Below, in pieces: positions 21,735 to 31,363 of a stretch of DNA of 64,000 bases. How positions within the stretch are numbered: the first letter of the stretch is position 1; each line of letters opens with the position of its first letter. Made by a program: the position numbers and the translations under genes. The notes beneath the pieces are model-generated. The model worked only from the letters and a program-made list of their open reading frames with translations, searched no databases and was not told the origin of the DNA. The stretch is from Obelidium mucronatum (taxonomy: Eukaryota; Chytridiomycota; Chytridiomycetes; Chytridiales; Chytriomycetaceae), in assembly GCA_025765595.1 (NCBI GenBank), contig JAIVFH010000011.1, positions 310,001 through 374,000 on the forward strand. The letters are read 5' to 3'.

Positions 21735-22446
21735 CTTCTAATCAGTTCCTATTTAGAATTAATGAGAGCAATGAGATTGGCGTCTCAATCTCAACCTTTG
21801 TTCAGCTGTTGAATATCAAACCTATCAACAGAGACCCTGAATATGAAAGGATCAAGCAGGGAATGATCAAGTCCAAGGAGTACATTGCAACAATTATGCA
21901 ATTAAAAGATCTCTGTGCTTATGTGGGAAATGTGGCTTCTATGCTGATGAGGCTACTACTGGGCCTTCTCAGACCAAATGATCCTCCTTCTGCTGTTGCC
22001 TTTGCCAAGTCTCTGGTTTCATCTCTTACTTCTGGTAAGTAATTTTTGGGATGTTCTGCTTTCCTGTTTGGTTAGCTGTGATAACAACACAACACCCATC
22101 AACACCTATTTTTTTTGTGAATGCATTTCCATCAGTTTCGCAATTTTTAGAACCCCCCCGGATTTTTCCCTGATTTTTCTCTATTTTATTTGATGCTCCG
22201 ACTTTTTTTTTGTTTTGCTAACAATAAAAAAAATTCCAACAGGTGTCCCACCTAGTCACAACACCACTCCATTGGGTAATAATCTTCCAAGCATTAGATA
22301 CACTCATGGTATGCTTCCCATTCTACAATTCCCCCAAGTCCCTTTAACTGCGACTTTTTTTTGTTTTTTTTTGTTTGCTGCACCAACCATCACCCACCTG
22401 CACCTATTTTTTTCTGAATGCATTTCCATCAGTTTCGCAACTTTTA

Positions 22447-22492
<46 letters not shown>

Positions 22493-23373
22493 ATTTTTCC
22501 CTGATTTTTCTCTATTTTATTTGGTGTTGTGCCTTTTTTTTGTTTTGCTAACATGAAAAAAAATTCCAACAGGTGCCCCACCCAGTCACAACAGCACTCC
22601 ATTGACCAACAATCTTCAAACCATAAGACCCACTTTTGGTATGCCTCACATTCTTTCAATTCCCTCCAGCCCCTCTAGCTGGGACTTTTTTTGGTTTTTC
22701 TTTTTTTGCTGTGCCAACCAACACCCACCATTCCCTCACTTCATTTTCATCAGTTTAACAACTTCATTTTGTGATTCTTGTATTTTATTCAGCATGTGTG
22801 ACTTTTTTAACACCAAATTGAACAAGGCATTATCCGACCCAGCCAACCACAAATTCTCACGGATGGCTATAATCAAAACATTCAACAAATGCAAGGTATA
22901 CATGGTATTTTTGTTGAAAGTGTGCCTCCTCTAAATTTTTTTCCAACACTGAATAGAGTCTGCCCCAAGTCTCCAGAAATTCATTGATATGCTTCCAATG
23001 TACGTTGAGCAAGTTAAATCTTCTCCTGGCTCCCGGGATTTGATTTTTGGAGTTGCTTCTATGCTGCAAAAAAGGACTGTTGAAAACAGACTCATTTTGG
23101 TATGAGAGTGCTTGTTCAACAATCCAGTCTAAACAGTAAGTCAAAAATTGTCAGAAGGCGTAAGAAACCCCTAACACTATTTGTAAAATTTATAGCATAC
23201 CATCTATTCACAGTCTCCGTTACTCTGCTGTTGAACATAGAATGTGGGACTTAGGATGGATGGTGGGGCCTGAGTTTGTCCGAATTCCCCGTGGTCACCG
23301 CACTGGTCCAAAGCCGGAAGACAACTTTGCCAATCTCGCCATTCCCAATCAAAGAGACTCTAAAAGACACTAG
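21735..23373 (+). CDS. Unrecognised multi-exon gene with duplicated 66-nt exons (5' end unclear)
   Basis: Coding blocks with plausible splice sites: from about 21,740 (INESNEIGVSISTFVQLLNI ... AKSLVSSLTSG, ending 22034), 22243-22308, 22573-22638, about 22,795-22,890 (CDFFNTKLNKALSDP), about 22,962-23,100 (SAPSLQKFIDMLPMYVEQ), and about 23,201-23,373, ending IPNQRDSKRH-stop. One junction (into the block at 22,795) does not keep frame with the site I chose. The last exon has SLRYSAVEHRMWDLGWMVGP, which looks like a folded protein. It lies between mobile elements and is probably element-borne; I cannot name it. The start codon was not located. Confidence 0.45.
22035..22760 (+). repeat. Tandem exon-plus-intron duplication with a 42-bp poly-C tract
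   Basis: Two exons of exactly 66 nt (22243-22308 and 22573-22638) encode GVPPSHNTTPLGNNLPSI- and GAPPSHNSTPLTNNLQTI-like peptides and share phase 1 at both ends. The introns before them end in the same TTTTGCTAACA...TTCCAACAG and share the GAATGCATTTCCATCAGTTT block; a third, more diverged intron follows. A run of 42 C lies at 22449-22490. Confidence 0.85.
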
Positions 23374-23884
23374 AGACATACGCTCAGTCACTTTGCTTCC
23401 TTGCAGTGCAGGTTGCATGTTAGGTCTTTACATGATTTTATTTAATACTGGAAGCAGAAAATTAATTTTGATGAGTTTTGTTGTGAGACTCTTCTAGAAT
23501 GACCAGAAAATTTAAAGCGTCGTTTCTCTTATGATTGCCTGAAAATCTGAGGCTGCTGAAGCTGATACAGCAAAGCCAACATCACCGCCAACATATTCTC
23601 ATCATGACTGCAATATTACTACTTTCATGGCATTGGCGCCTACTTCTTATTATTATGTTTTTTCTCTTGGAGATGTGCAGTAATTGCATTGTAGAAGAAG
23701 AATCCTGTCTGCACATGTTTTCAGCCTGACAGGGCAAGGTTGTGGCCACTACAAGATTTAATAGCTAGAAAAGTGATTAAGTAAAAAAAAATGTGCATAA
23801 TCACATGGGTTAAAGACTCTTCTTAAGACAGCTGAACCTTTGTGTATTGTTTGGGAGTGATCAATGGAACATGGAACAGCTTTT

Positions 23885-24083
23885 GTTTCCAATTAATTCT
23901 AAGCAAAATAACAGCTTGAACTTGTCCCTTTTCTAAAAATTGAACAATTAAGAAAACCCCTTTTAAACCTCAAACCATTTGAACAAAGTAGGAGCATCTT
24001 TTCTATAAATAGAATTATAAGGAATTGGCCTCCAACCCCCTCAAACTCCCCCTTAAGATGACAGGTTGACAAGCAACCTGCAA
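23885..24083. repeat. Dispersed repeat, direct copy at about 26,600-26,782
   Basis: Both stretches contain TTCTATAAATAGAA, CCAACCCCCTCAAACTCCCC and GACAGGTTGACAAGCAACCT in the same order and orientation with small differences. Together they form one repeat of roughly 190 bp. It contains a TATA-like TATAAATA box, so it could be a promoter region copied with an element. Confidence 0.6.
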
Positions 24084-24798
24084 TGTCAATAGTAAAGCAA
24101 AGGAGCTTGCTGTCCACTCAGTGAGCATTGACCTTTCGACTGCCATTGAACTTTTGAAAGAACGTCATGAACAGGGACACAAACAAGCTTTCATGGTTCT
24201 GTCGGCCGATGCTATATATGCTGGTAAAATCAAGTTGGTTCCAGAATGCATCAATGGTTCTATAATTGGTGCAGTGGACAAGCATGGTAGTAAGTCAGTT
24301 TATGATATTGAAGACGCAAGTTTCCTATTTTTGCCTGCTATATAAATCTTTATTTAATTCTGTTTCAACTATTCTATAGGACCTTGCTTGTCTTGATAAA
24401 CGCATGCTTTGCTTAATTGAATCCCTTGCATGGAAACAAATCACTGATATCTATCATCCAAAAGAACCTGAAAATGCCAAGCACGATTTGAAGCTTGCTC
24501 TGAATTACTTGCGAAGATATAGGAAAGAGTTGTTGGATGCAGTCATTCCTGATGCAAAACAGTTGGTGAAATTGCTTGAGAAGAAACTACAAGCCAAGTC
24601 ACGGACAATATCTACACCAAAAGTGTTATTCTCATGGAGAAATTGGCCATTTGGAATAGATTTCTGAAGAATGCAACAGAAACATCATCAACACTCACTG
24701 AACTGGTTGGTCAATTGGATGAGAATATTTTTGAGATTAGCTTGCGTGGGATTCCTCAAAATCAGCCTTGTTATTGCCATGATTTAAACCTATTGGGG

Positions 24799-27289
24799 AA
24801 GCGAGCCGGACCTCGCGAGTCGCGATACCGGTCGCGTCACAGGCCGCTCACGGGCCGCTTGCGACCTGTTGACAAGCCGCAAACGAGCCGCTTGCGACCT
24901 GTGCCACGGCCTGTGAGCAGGCCGCTCTGTACCTTTTTATGTGGGAACGAGCCACAAGCCACTGGTTCACAGGCTGCTACCCCCCAACCATCACTAAAAC
25001 TCAAGAATAAGTCACAAAAAATGTATAAAATAAGGAAAATAGCTGTTTATTATTAATAAATAATTAAATAAATGGATAGTAAATAAATGCACATTGCTCA
25101 ACCCAAAGCTTGCAAAACTGATTCCCGTATCTTCCGATTGCAATCTGTGGCATTGCGATTGATGTTGAAGGTAACCCCCTGCGTCTCCACCACAGCGTTT
25201 TCTGCAAGCTTTCCTGGTTATTCTTCACTGCCCAGCTCGCTGTTCCCGTTCCATCTGCCGGATTCTCTGCTTTCTAGTATCTGTTGCAAAAAGGCTGAAA
25301 GTAAAACAAGGAAGCAAGAAGATGGAAAGGATGAAGCAGGCAAAAGTGGGATCAAAGAGAAAGTGATATCACCAAGTACAGAAGCGCATGCAATAAAGGA
25401 AAACCCTCTGACACAATCAAGGGATTTTTTCTTGCCAATACATTGGACCTACAGCGTTGTGTTGACTGTGACTGGCTGCTTTGCCCCACCAGGCTGAACG
25501 CAAACCTATTAAAACTGAATTAGAAAGAAGACACGCATTCTGGACTGCAACAAACAAGAGTTGGGCTGGCCAACGAGTTGCAGAAGATTGGTGCAGGATT
25601 TTTTAAGGAAAGAAAAGAAAAAAATAAAGGAAAAGAGGAAAATTAAAACTGTCTACACAATCAATTGGAAAGATAGTAAACATTGTTTTTACAACTTGAA
25701 CGCTTTGGAAACCACTGTCTTTTCATATTCCCTGACTGGAATTGTAAAAACCAATTCATAAAATCACAGAAGACCAAACTAAACATACAAACTAGAACTG
25801 CCTTTTAAAATAACAAGCTGCAAAGATTTTTCTTGATGAAGGTGTTGCCTGCTGGATGAGAGTGTTGTTTGTTTTTCATTTCCCACCGCTCCTGTCAAAA
25901 AAAAAATTAAACAAAAAATACAAAACCACTCTGAGCAGTCTGTGGTGATGAATGGGCTTTCTCATTCTCCCATTCCACAATCAACCAGATGATGAATGGG
26001 CTTTCTCATTCTCTCTGTTGTGGGGCTGCTCTGGTCTTGGTGTTTTCAGCCTTGGGGTATCCACACAATGTCCTACCTGCCTGCCACTGAAAACACACAT
26101 ATTTGTATTTTCCTTATTTTTATTCAACTCTCTCTGTATCGAATCTGGTGTTAAATTGATGTATTTTGTACCAGTAGTTGGTTTTGCCAGCCATTCACTT
26201 CTGACACCTCTATTAAAACAGATGCTCAAAATGATGAAAATCAGATGATGAAAGGGCTTTCTCTTTCTCTCTGGCTTCTTGTCTGCTGTTCTGTCTGCAA
26301 CATCGCCATGCTGCGGTTGTTTGGAGCTTTCATAATTTGTGCTTGGAGCAACAGGAAAATTGAATATGTTAAACATTATTACTTAGGTAAGCGGCGGGTC
26401 CAAGTGCAAAATCATTAATGGAAGTCGTCACAAAAAATGTTTTTTGAGTAGTGCCAATGATGACATTTTCTTGACAACTTTGCACTTGGACCGGGCCCTA
26501 AAAAACCCTACTTGATACAGTTGAATGTTCATGTGTTTTCTGGAGAGATTATTGGAGCATGGAGTGACTTTGGTCCAAGTCAGTTTTCCTTAAATTGTTA
26601 GGGAAATAACAACTTGAACGTGTCCATTTCTAAAAATAGAACTATTAAGAAACACCTTTTTAACCCTTTAACAATTTTAACCAAGTAGTGAGAACTTTTC
26701 TATAAATAGAACTACAAGGAATTGGTCCCCAACCCCCTCAAACTCCCCCTTAACATGACAGGTTGACAAGCAACCTGCAATTTACCTCTTTCACAATGAG
26801 TTTACTTCAGCCGTTAAAGCAAGAAATCTTCCATGGAGTTGTCTTCCTGCACATGGCAACAGACAAGTTTCTGCTGAAATGGAGGAACTTATTGAATGGT
26901 GTGGCCACCTTTGCAAACAACCAACATGTCAAGAAGGCGTATTGACGGGAGCCGCTTCAGGAAGGAAGCGCAAGCAAGAAGGCAAAGCGCTGATTGGGGT
27001 TTTTTTGTATTTATTGTTTCTTCAATATTTTGTTAATTTGGACTTTGCGCATCCTTTTTTTGTTTTTGTTTATTGTTGGTACTTTGGATTTTGTTTACTA
27101 CTTTAAATACATATGTTATGTACCTTTTTTGAAATAAAGTAAGGACTAGCTTTCAACTGGCTCTCCACTGGGTGTCAACTGGCTTGCGGCCTGTGAACTA
27201 ACTGGGTAGCGGCTCGCACGCGGGTTGCCCACAGGTCGCGAGCAGCCTGCTAAGCGGCCCGTTAGCGGCTCGCAAGGTCCGGCTCACTA
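24799..27289. mobile_element. GC-rich-end DNA element inserted into a relative's gene
   Basis: Inward from each side the termini read AAGCGAGCCGGACCTCGCGA and, inverted, TAGTGAGCCGGACCTTGCGA, followed by repeated words such as GGCCGCTTGCGACCTGT and GCGGCTCGC. The insertion is flanked by TGGGG (24794-24798 and 27290-27294); a longer 8-bp duplication with one lost base (CTATTGGGG / CTATGGGG) is possible. Its left 460 bp, including the last codons of the family gene, are an inverted match to 27,303-27,830. The interior (25,300-27,180) has no intact gene but contains a copy of the 3' end of the gene at 13720-14351 and a copy of the 23,885 repeat. Confidence 0.7.
26380..26505. repeat. Small foldback element of about 120 bp
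   Basis: GGGTCCAAGTGCAAAA at about 26,396 is repeated inverted as CTTTGCACTTGGACC at about 26,480. The span between has no coding capacity. It resembles a small MITE inside the larger element; no target duplication was identified. Confidence 0.4.
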
Positions 27290-27539
27290 TGGGGACACGA
27301 TTTGTGGAGGCAGCGGAGTTGGCGGTGGAGGCAGATACTAGAAAGCGGAGAATCTCGCTGATTCTGGCAGATGGAATGGGAACAGCGAGTTGGGCGGTGA
27401 AGCGCAACCAGGACAGGTTTGTGGGAAGTGCTGTGGTGGAGAAGCGGGGAGTTACCTTCAACATTAATTGCGATGCCACAGATCGCAATCGGAAGATACG
27501 GGAATCGGTTTTGCAAGCTTTGGGTTGAGCAATGTGCAT

Positions 27540-27830
27540 TTATTGACTATCCATTTATTTAATTATTTATTAATAATAAACAGCTGTTTTCCTTATTTTA
27601 TACATTTTTTGTGATTTCTTCTTGAGTTTTAGTGGTGGTTGGGGGGTAGCGGCTTGTGAACCAGTGGCTTGCGGCTCGCGCCCCACATAAAAAGGTACAG
27701 AGCGGCCTGCCAGCACACCGTGGCACAGGTTGCAAGCTGCCCGCTAGCGGCTCCTCAGCAGGTGGCAAGCGGCCCGTGAGCGGCTCGCAGCGCGACCAGT
27801 ATCGCGACTCGCGAGGTCCGGCCCACATCC
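27540..27830. repeat. GC-rich terminus of the host element (inverted match to 24,799-25,100)
   Basis: Contains GCGGCTCGC, GGCCTGCCAGC and GGCAAGCGGCCCGTGAGCGG words and ends CGCGACTCGCGAGGTCCGGC, the inverse of the terminus at 24,799. It lies downstream of the interrupted gene's stop codon at 27528, so it is the right end of the element carrying that gene. The matching left end was not found to the left of 24,121, so that element is truncated or extends beyond what I can recognise. Confidence 0.7.
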
Positions 27831-27988
27831 CCAATTGCAGTTTCTGAATGTCATGTTTAAAGTTGAAAAGTAGTTCACTGGCAGTCAACAGAGTAAAGAG
27901 ATCAACCAAAAGGTTATCGTGAGTATTATCTTCACTTTTCATGTATTTTTTCGCAACGTAACTTGATTATCTCCTGTAGTAAGGAAGC

Positions 27989-29861
27989 GACAAAAAATAA
28001 AGTTTCCGGAAAGTGAAAAAACAGGGAAAAACCGGTGAAAAACTGGTGAAAAAACAGTGTTTTTAAAACACGTTTTGGGACACGTGTCCAATTGCATGCA
28101 ACAGTGTGTGCCCACGTGCCAGAGGCCAGAGGCATGCTCCTGGAGCTTTATCATTGAGCAACGATTTCTAATTTGCCGGAAATGACTTATGGACAAGGAC
28201 CAAATTAGTAGCAGTGAGGGGATTATTGGAAGCTGCCGAGGCTGTGACTTGATTTGGGGATTGGGGCATTTGAGGCTCCATCGAAGACTGGAGAGCTCTT
28301 GAATATGGGGGATCTTTCACAGAGACCGCGTTTTTTCCATCAAAAATTGGGATATCCGGAGGATTGGACAATGTGACTTGTGTTTGATGGGGATCGTCCT
28401 CATTTTTCCAATCAGACTAAATTCAAAATTCACAGCTGGTGAAAGACACTTACAAGATAGTTGACCCACTGACAAATATGATCAGAAGAGAGTAGTAGGT
28501 GGCGTCCATCAGGAAGAATGAAGCAGCCCTCCTTGTGCTTATCATTCACAAGACACGTGTTCACAACCCGTCGACGAAGTTGGATATCTGTTTAATTGCT
28601 GAAAGTTGCGTTTCCTGTAATTAAACGTCTTGCTGATGCCAACGACTGGTTCCGAGCAAGCTGTTGGTTCCGAGACGCTGCTGGTTGGATGGGAAGCAGT
28701 GACTGAAAATTGCAATTTTAGAAGCATTTGCGACGATTGAAAACAGAGATACCTGATTCTTGCATGGAAATTGCCTTGAAAATAACAAAGGCACTGGATC
28801 CCTTGAAGTTAAAATTCTGGAGACGAAGCTTGAATTGGTTTGACAATTGTCTCAGGGTCATTGCCCTTGCTTGTACGAAAGCCAAGAAGCACCAGAGGAC
28901 TCCAGCTGGGCATTCGATCTTCAACCCTCTTTAGAAGCTGGGCAATTGTTAACGACTGTGTCTCAAATGAGCTGAGCGGAAGTGAAATGGCATCCAACTG
29001 TTTCAGGCCTCCCCCATATGGCAGACAAACAACTGGAAAAACTGAGATGATGTTACTTCAGTAATAGAGAAATTGAGACTAGCTCTTACGTAAACTGTTT
29101 TCAGGCTCAGTAGATTTCAGTTTCTTGAAAAGCTGGCAGTTGTCAGCGTCAGGGATAGCCGAAGACTCGTCACTGCTTTCATAATCTGCAACTGTACTGC
29201 CTTGTTGTTCACGTTTGCTGCCACGAAGGAAACTGGAGGGGAGTGCATATTTCAAAACTGTTTTCCTTTTCTATAATTACATTGGTAAGCCAGAACAGTA
29301 ATGAAACCAAGGAAACAAACCAGAAGACAATTCCAAGATGGGCTTTCTGTTGGCATCAAAGTCCATACGGTGGCTGTGGCAAAGCAAAATATGCTTTTTA
29401 GGAGTAACGCCAGGTTGAGATTCGTGCTTTCGAGAATTCACATATTCAGTCTTGCTCTCCTTCACAATTGCACCGCGATTTCCGCCTGGAGCTCGGTGAC
29501 TAGGAGAACAGCTGCAATTGATTGCATTCTGACGGGTTTTGAGAATCAATCAATCAAGTTAGCGCAAACAATAAATATAAGTACCACTTTGTGTTCAAAA
29601 CACTCGTTGCAAAAAAAGCAAGCAGCACGATTAACAAAACTCATGCACTTCAGGAAAGTTTTGAGTTTTTCAAATCCCAATGTCTTCTCACTTTGCATGC
29701 ACAACGGTGCATGCCTCTGGCACGTGGGCACACACTGTTACATGCAATTGGACACGGGTACCAAAACGTGTTTTAAAAACACTGTTTTTTCACTGTTTTT
29801 TCACCGGGTTTTCACCGGTTTTTCCCTGTTTTTTCACTTTCCGGAAACTTTATTTTTTGTC
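27989..29861. mobile_element. Third element family: 1.87 kb with AT-rich TIRs of about 150 bp
   Basis: The left end (27,989-28,138) begins GACAAAAAATAAAGTTTCCG and goes through AACCGGTGAAAAACTGGTG and GGACACGTG to CACGTGCCAGAGG. The right end (29,709-29,861) is its inverted copy with few differences. No clear target duplication. The interior holds minus-strand peptide fragments, the best at 28,809-28,997 (LDAISLPLSSFETQSLTIAQ, FRTSKGNDPET, preceded by CLPYGGGL), with intron-like breaks. None belongs to a family I know. Probably non-autonomous, carrying a captured or decayed gene. Confidence 0.7.
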
Positions 29862-30205
29862 AGTGTTCGCATTCTTTTTGCAATCTGCTGTAAATAATGC
29901 AATAAAAAGGAACAAACACCTAACATGACAAAAACGCGAATTGTAATTGCTTGTCTCTTCTTCTGCAGTTATTTGGGATAGTGGTGACGTCAGCAATTGA
30001 GGCTTCAACTGGCGCAACTTCGACGACTTCAACTAGCTTTGACTCTGTGACTACTTCGTAAGTGGCGCAATCGGCTGGCACGTTAGCAGTCTTGATGACA
30101 ACAATATGGCGTGTGTTTGAGGCTCTACGGTCAAAAATGCATGTTTGTCTGCCGCGCAGACAAAGCAAAAGGGCAGGAACATACAAGTGCCGAGCAGGAA
30201 TCATT
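29862..30205 (-). pseudogene. Short coding-like fragment next to the miniature KDZ element
   Basis: The minus strand from 30204 reads MIPARHLYVPALLLCLRGRQ, then TRHIVVIKTANVPADCATYE and ESKLVEVVEVAPVEASIADV. The composition looks coding, but no stop-free longer context or family was recognised. The first codons touch the 8-bp target duplication of the element at 30206, so the insertion may have cut a gene. Confidence 0.3.
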
Positions 30206-30736
30206 CAGCCCGGGGTCCGAGCGGCACGCGCGATTCGGGGTCCGATTAGGGCCTGAATAGGAGTCCGACTAGGAGTCCTAATCGGACCCTATTAGGAGCT
30301 GGACCAATTAGGCGTCTGATAGGGCGCTATTAGGGGTCCTAGTGGCGCTCCTAATCGCAAATGAGCCAATCGGACCTGTCCTTATAGCATTTGTTAGCTC
30401 TTAATAGGAGTTCTAATAGCCATCTTTTAAAAGGTTTTCAGTAATTAATGTGCATTTTCTCATTTAATGCTATGTCCTATTCGGAAGTCCGACTAGGAGA
30501 AAGAAAACCCCTTCAAATAAAAGGAAAAAATAGAAATCTCCTACTGGAAACAGGTTAGGAGTACATTAAGGGGCGGCTAGGAGCGCCAATTGGCGTATTG
30601 GCCATTCCGATTCGGCCCCTATTCGGGACTGCTCCTAATAGGGCCCTATTAGGACCCTAGTCGGACTCTGAATCGTTTCCCGACTAGGAGTCCGAATCGG
30701 GGTCCGAATCGGGAGTGCCGCTCGCTATAGTACGTG
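30206..30736. mobile_element. Miniature KDZ-related element (531 bp) with 8-bp target duplication
   Basis: The left end begins CAGCCCGGGGTCCGAGCGGC (the right-end type of the 14.4-21.3 kb element). The right end, read inward, begins CACGTACTATAGCGAGCGGC (its left-end type). GAATCATT flanks it exactly at 30198-30205 and 30737-30744. The interior is only end-repeat words and AT-rich spacer with no gene, so it must be moved by a transposase in trans. The 8-bp duplication agrees with what I recall for Zisupton-type KDZ elements. Confidence 0.88.
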
Positions 30737-30744
30737 GAATCATT

Positions 30745-30944
30745 GGCGATTGCTTTCTGATGCAACGGCTTGCTTTGCTGCGAGGTTCATCTCGGCGGCT
30801 TTGCAATGCCTCGCGCAGACCGGCGGACGCCGCGCGCCGACAGGAAGCGCGCGGCCGCAGCGGCGGTATGCTGGTGCGACGGCGATGGCGAGCAAACATT
30901 TTTTGAGACCTGGCCCTCCTCCGTTGCCGTACAAAGAGTCCTAG
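30745..30944 (+). pseudogene. GC-rich coding-like fragment
   Basis: A plus-strand frame reads FAARFISAALQCLAQTGG, an Arg/Ala-rich stretch with RRYAG, and ends ASKHFLRPGPPPLPYKES-stop at 30944. Arg-rich N-terminal character plus RRYA resembles a mitochondrial targeting signal with cleavage site. The GC content is far above that of its surroundings. The upstream part is missing beyond the miniature element. A second frame in the same bases is also open, so the call is weak. Confidence 0.3.
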
Positions 30945-30954
30945 AGTTATGCGA

Positions 30955-31250
30955 TTAAAATATCTCCACGATTAAAATATGCTCCGCGATAGAAGGCATG
31001 TTTGATTTTACTTGAATGTAGTATTTTCCAGTCGTTGAGTTCTTGAGTAAGATCCAGAGATCGGCGCCAAACATACCACCCATTTGAGAGACGCCCAGTC
31101 CAACCCAGGAGTTTGAATTCGACGGAATATTGACATCAACGCCAAACACAATCACCGAGGAATTTGCTGTCCAGTGAAGTGCGAAGGTTGGCGCGATCAC
31201 CTGACAGTTAGTAAACTGGCAACTAATAGAGTCAGGACCGGCCAAGGAAA
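30955..31250 (-). pseudogene. Truncated third copy of the DOMON monooxygenase gene
   Basis: The minus strand contains CQFTNCQVIAPTFALHWTAN, SSVIVFGVDVNIPSNSNSW and VGLGVSQMGGMFGADLWILL, the N-terminal DOMON part of the genes at 31364-33399 and 38818-40975. Nothing beyond exon 1 is present; it ends near 30,955 beside the GC-rich fragment. It lies head to tail with the full copy, a partial tandem duplicate. Confidence 0.7.
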
Positions 31251-31265
31251 CATGTTTTTCATGCG

Positions 31266-31349
31266 CGTGTTTTGCTTTTTTTTAACCAGACAATTCTGCC
31301 AGTAGCGTGTTTTGCTTTTTTTTAACCAGACAATTCTGCCAATAGGAAC
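31266..31349. repeat. Tandem duplication of a ~40-bp unit
   Basis: The unit GCGTGTTTTGCTTTTTTTTA, continuing to ACCAGACAATTCTGCCA, occurs twice in direct succession, just upstream of the truncated DOMON copy. Confidence 0.9.
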
Positions 31350-31363
31350 ACCAGATTTCATTT

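Larger units (their letters stand above)
24121..27528 (+). pseudogene. Element-borne gene interrupted by a 2.5-kb insertion
   Basis: Coding starts near 24,121 (LSTAIELLKERHEQGHKQAF, LSADAIYAGKIKLV), continues after an intron (DLACLDKRMLCLIESLAWKQ) and runs to CYCHDLNLLG at 24,798. If the insertion 24799-27289 and one copy of its flanking TGGGG are skipped, the frame continues without a break as TRFVEAAELAVEADTRKRRI, SLILADGMGTASWAVKRNQD and on to VLQALG-stop at 27528. The perfect frame across the gap shows the insertion split a once-intact gene. One frame change within the left part (near 24,630) is also needed. I do not recognise the family. The 3' end lies next to a GC-rich terminus at about 27,830, so this is probably the gene of that element family. 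Confidence 0.6.

Noticed and set aside
14378..30736. One giant 16-kb element with ends at 14.4 and 30.7 kb
   Set aside because: The ends do match as inverted repeats, but the inverted pair at 21,345 and 30,206 faces outward, and the 30,206-30,736 piece has its own exact 8-bp target duplication. Two separate elements explain this better.
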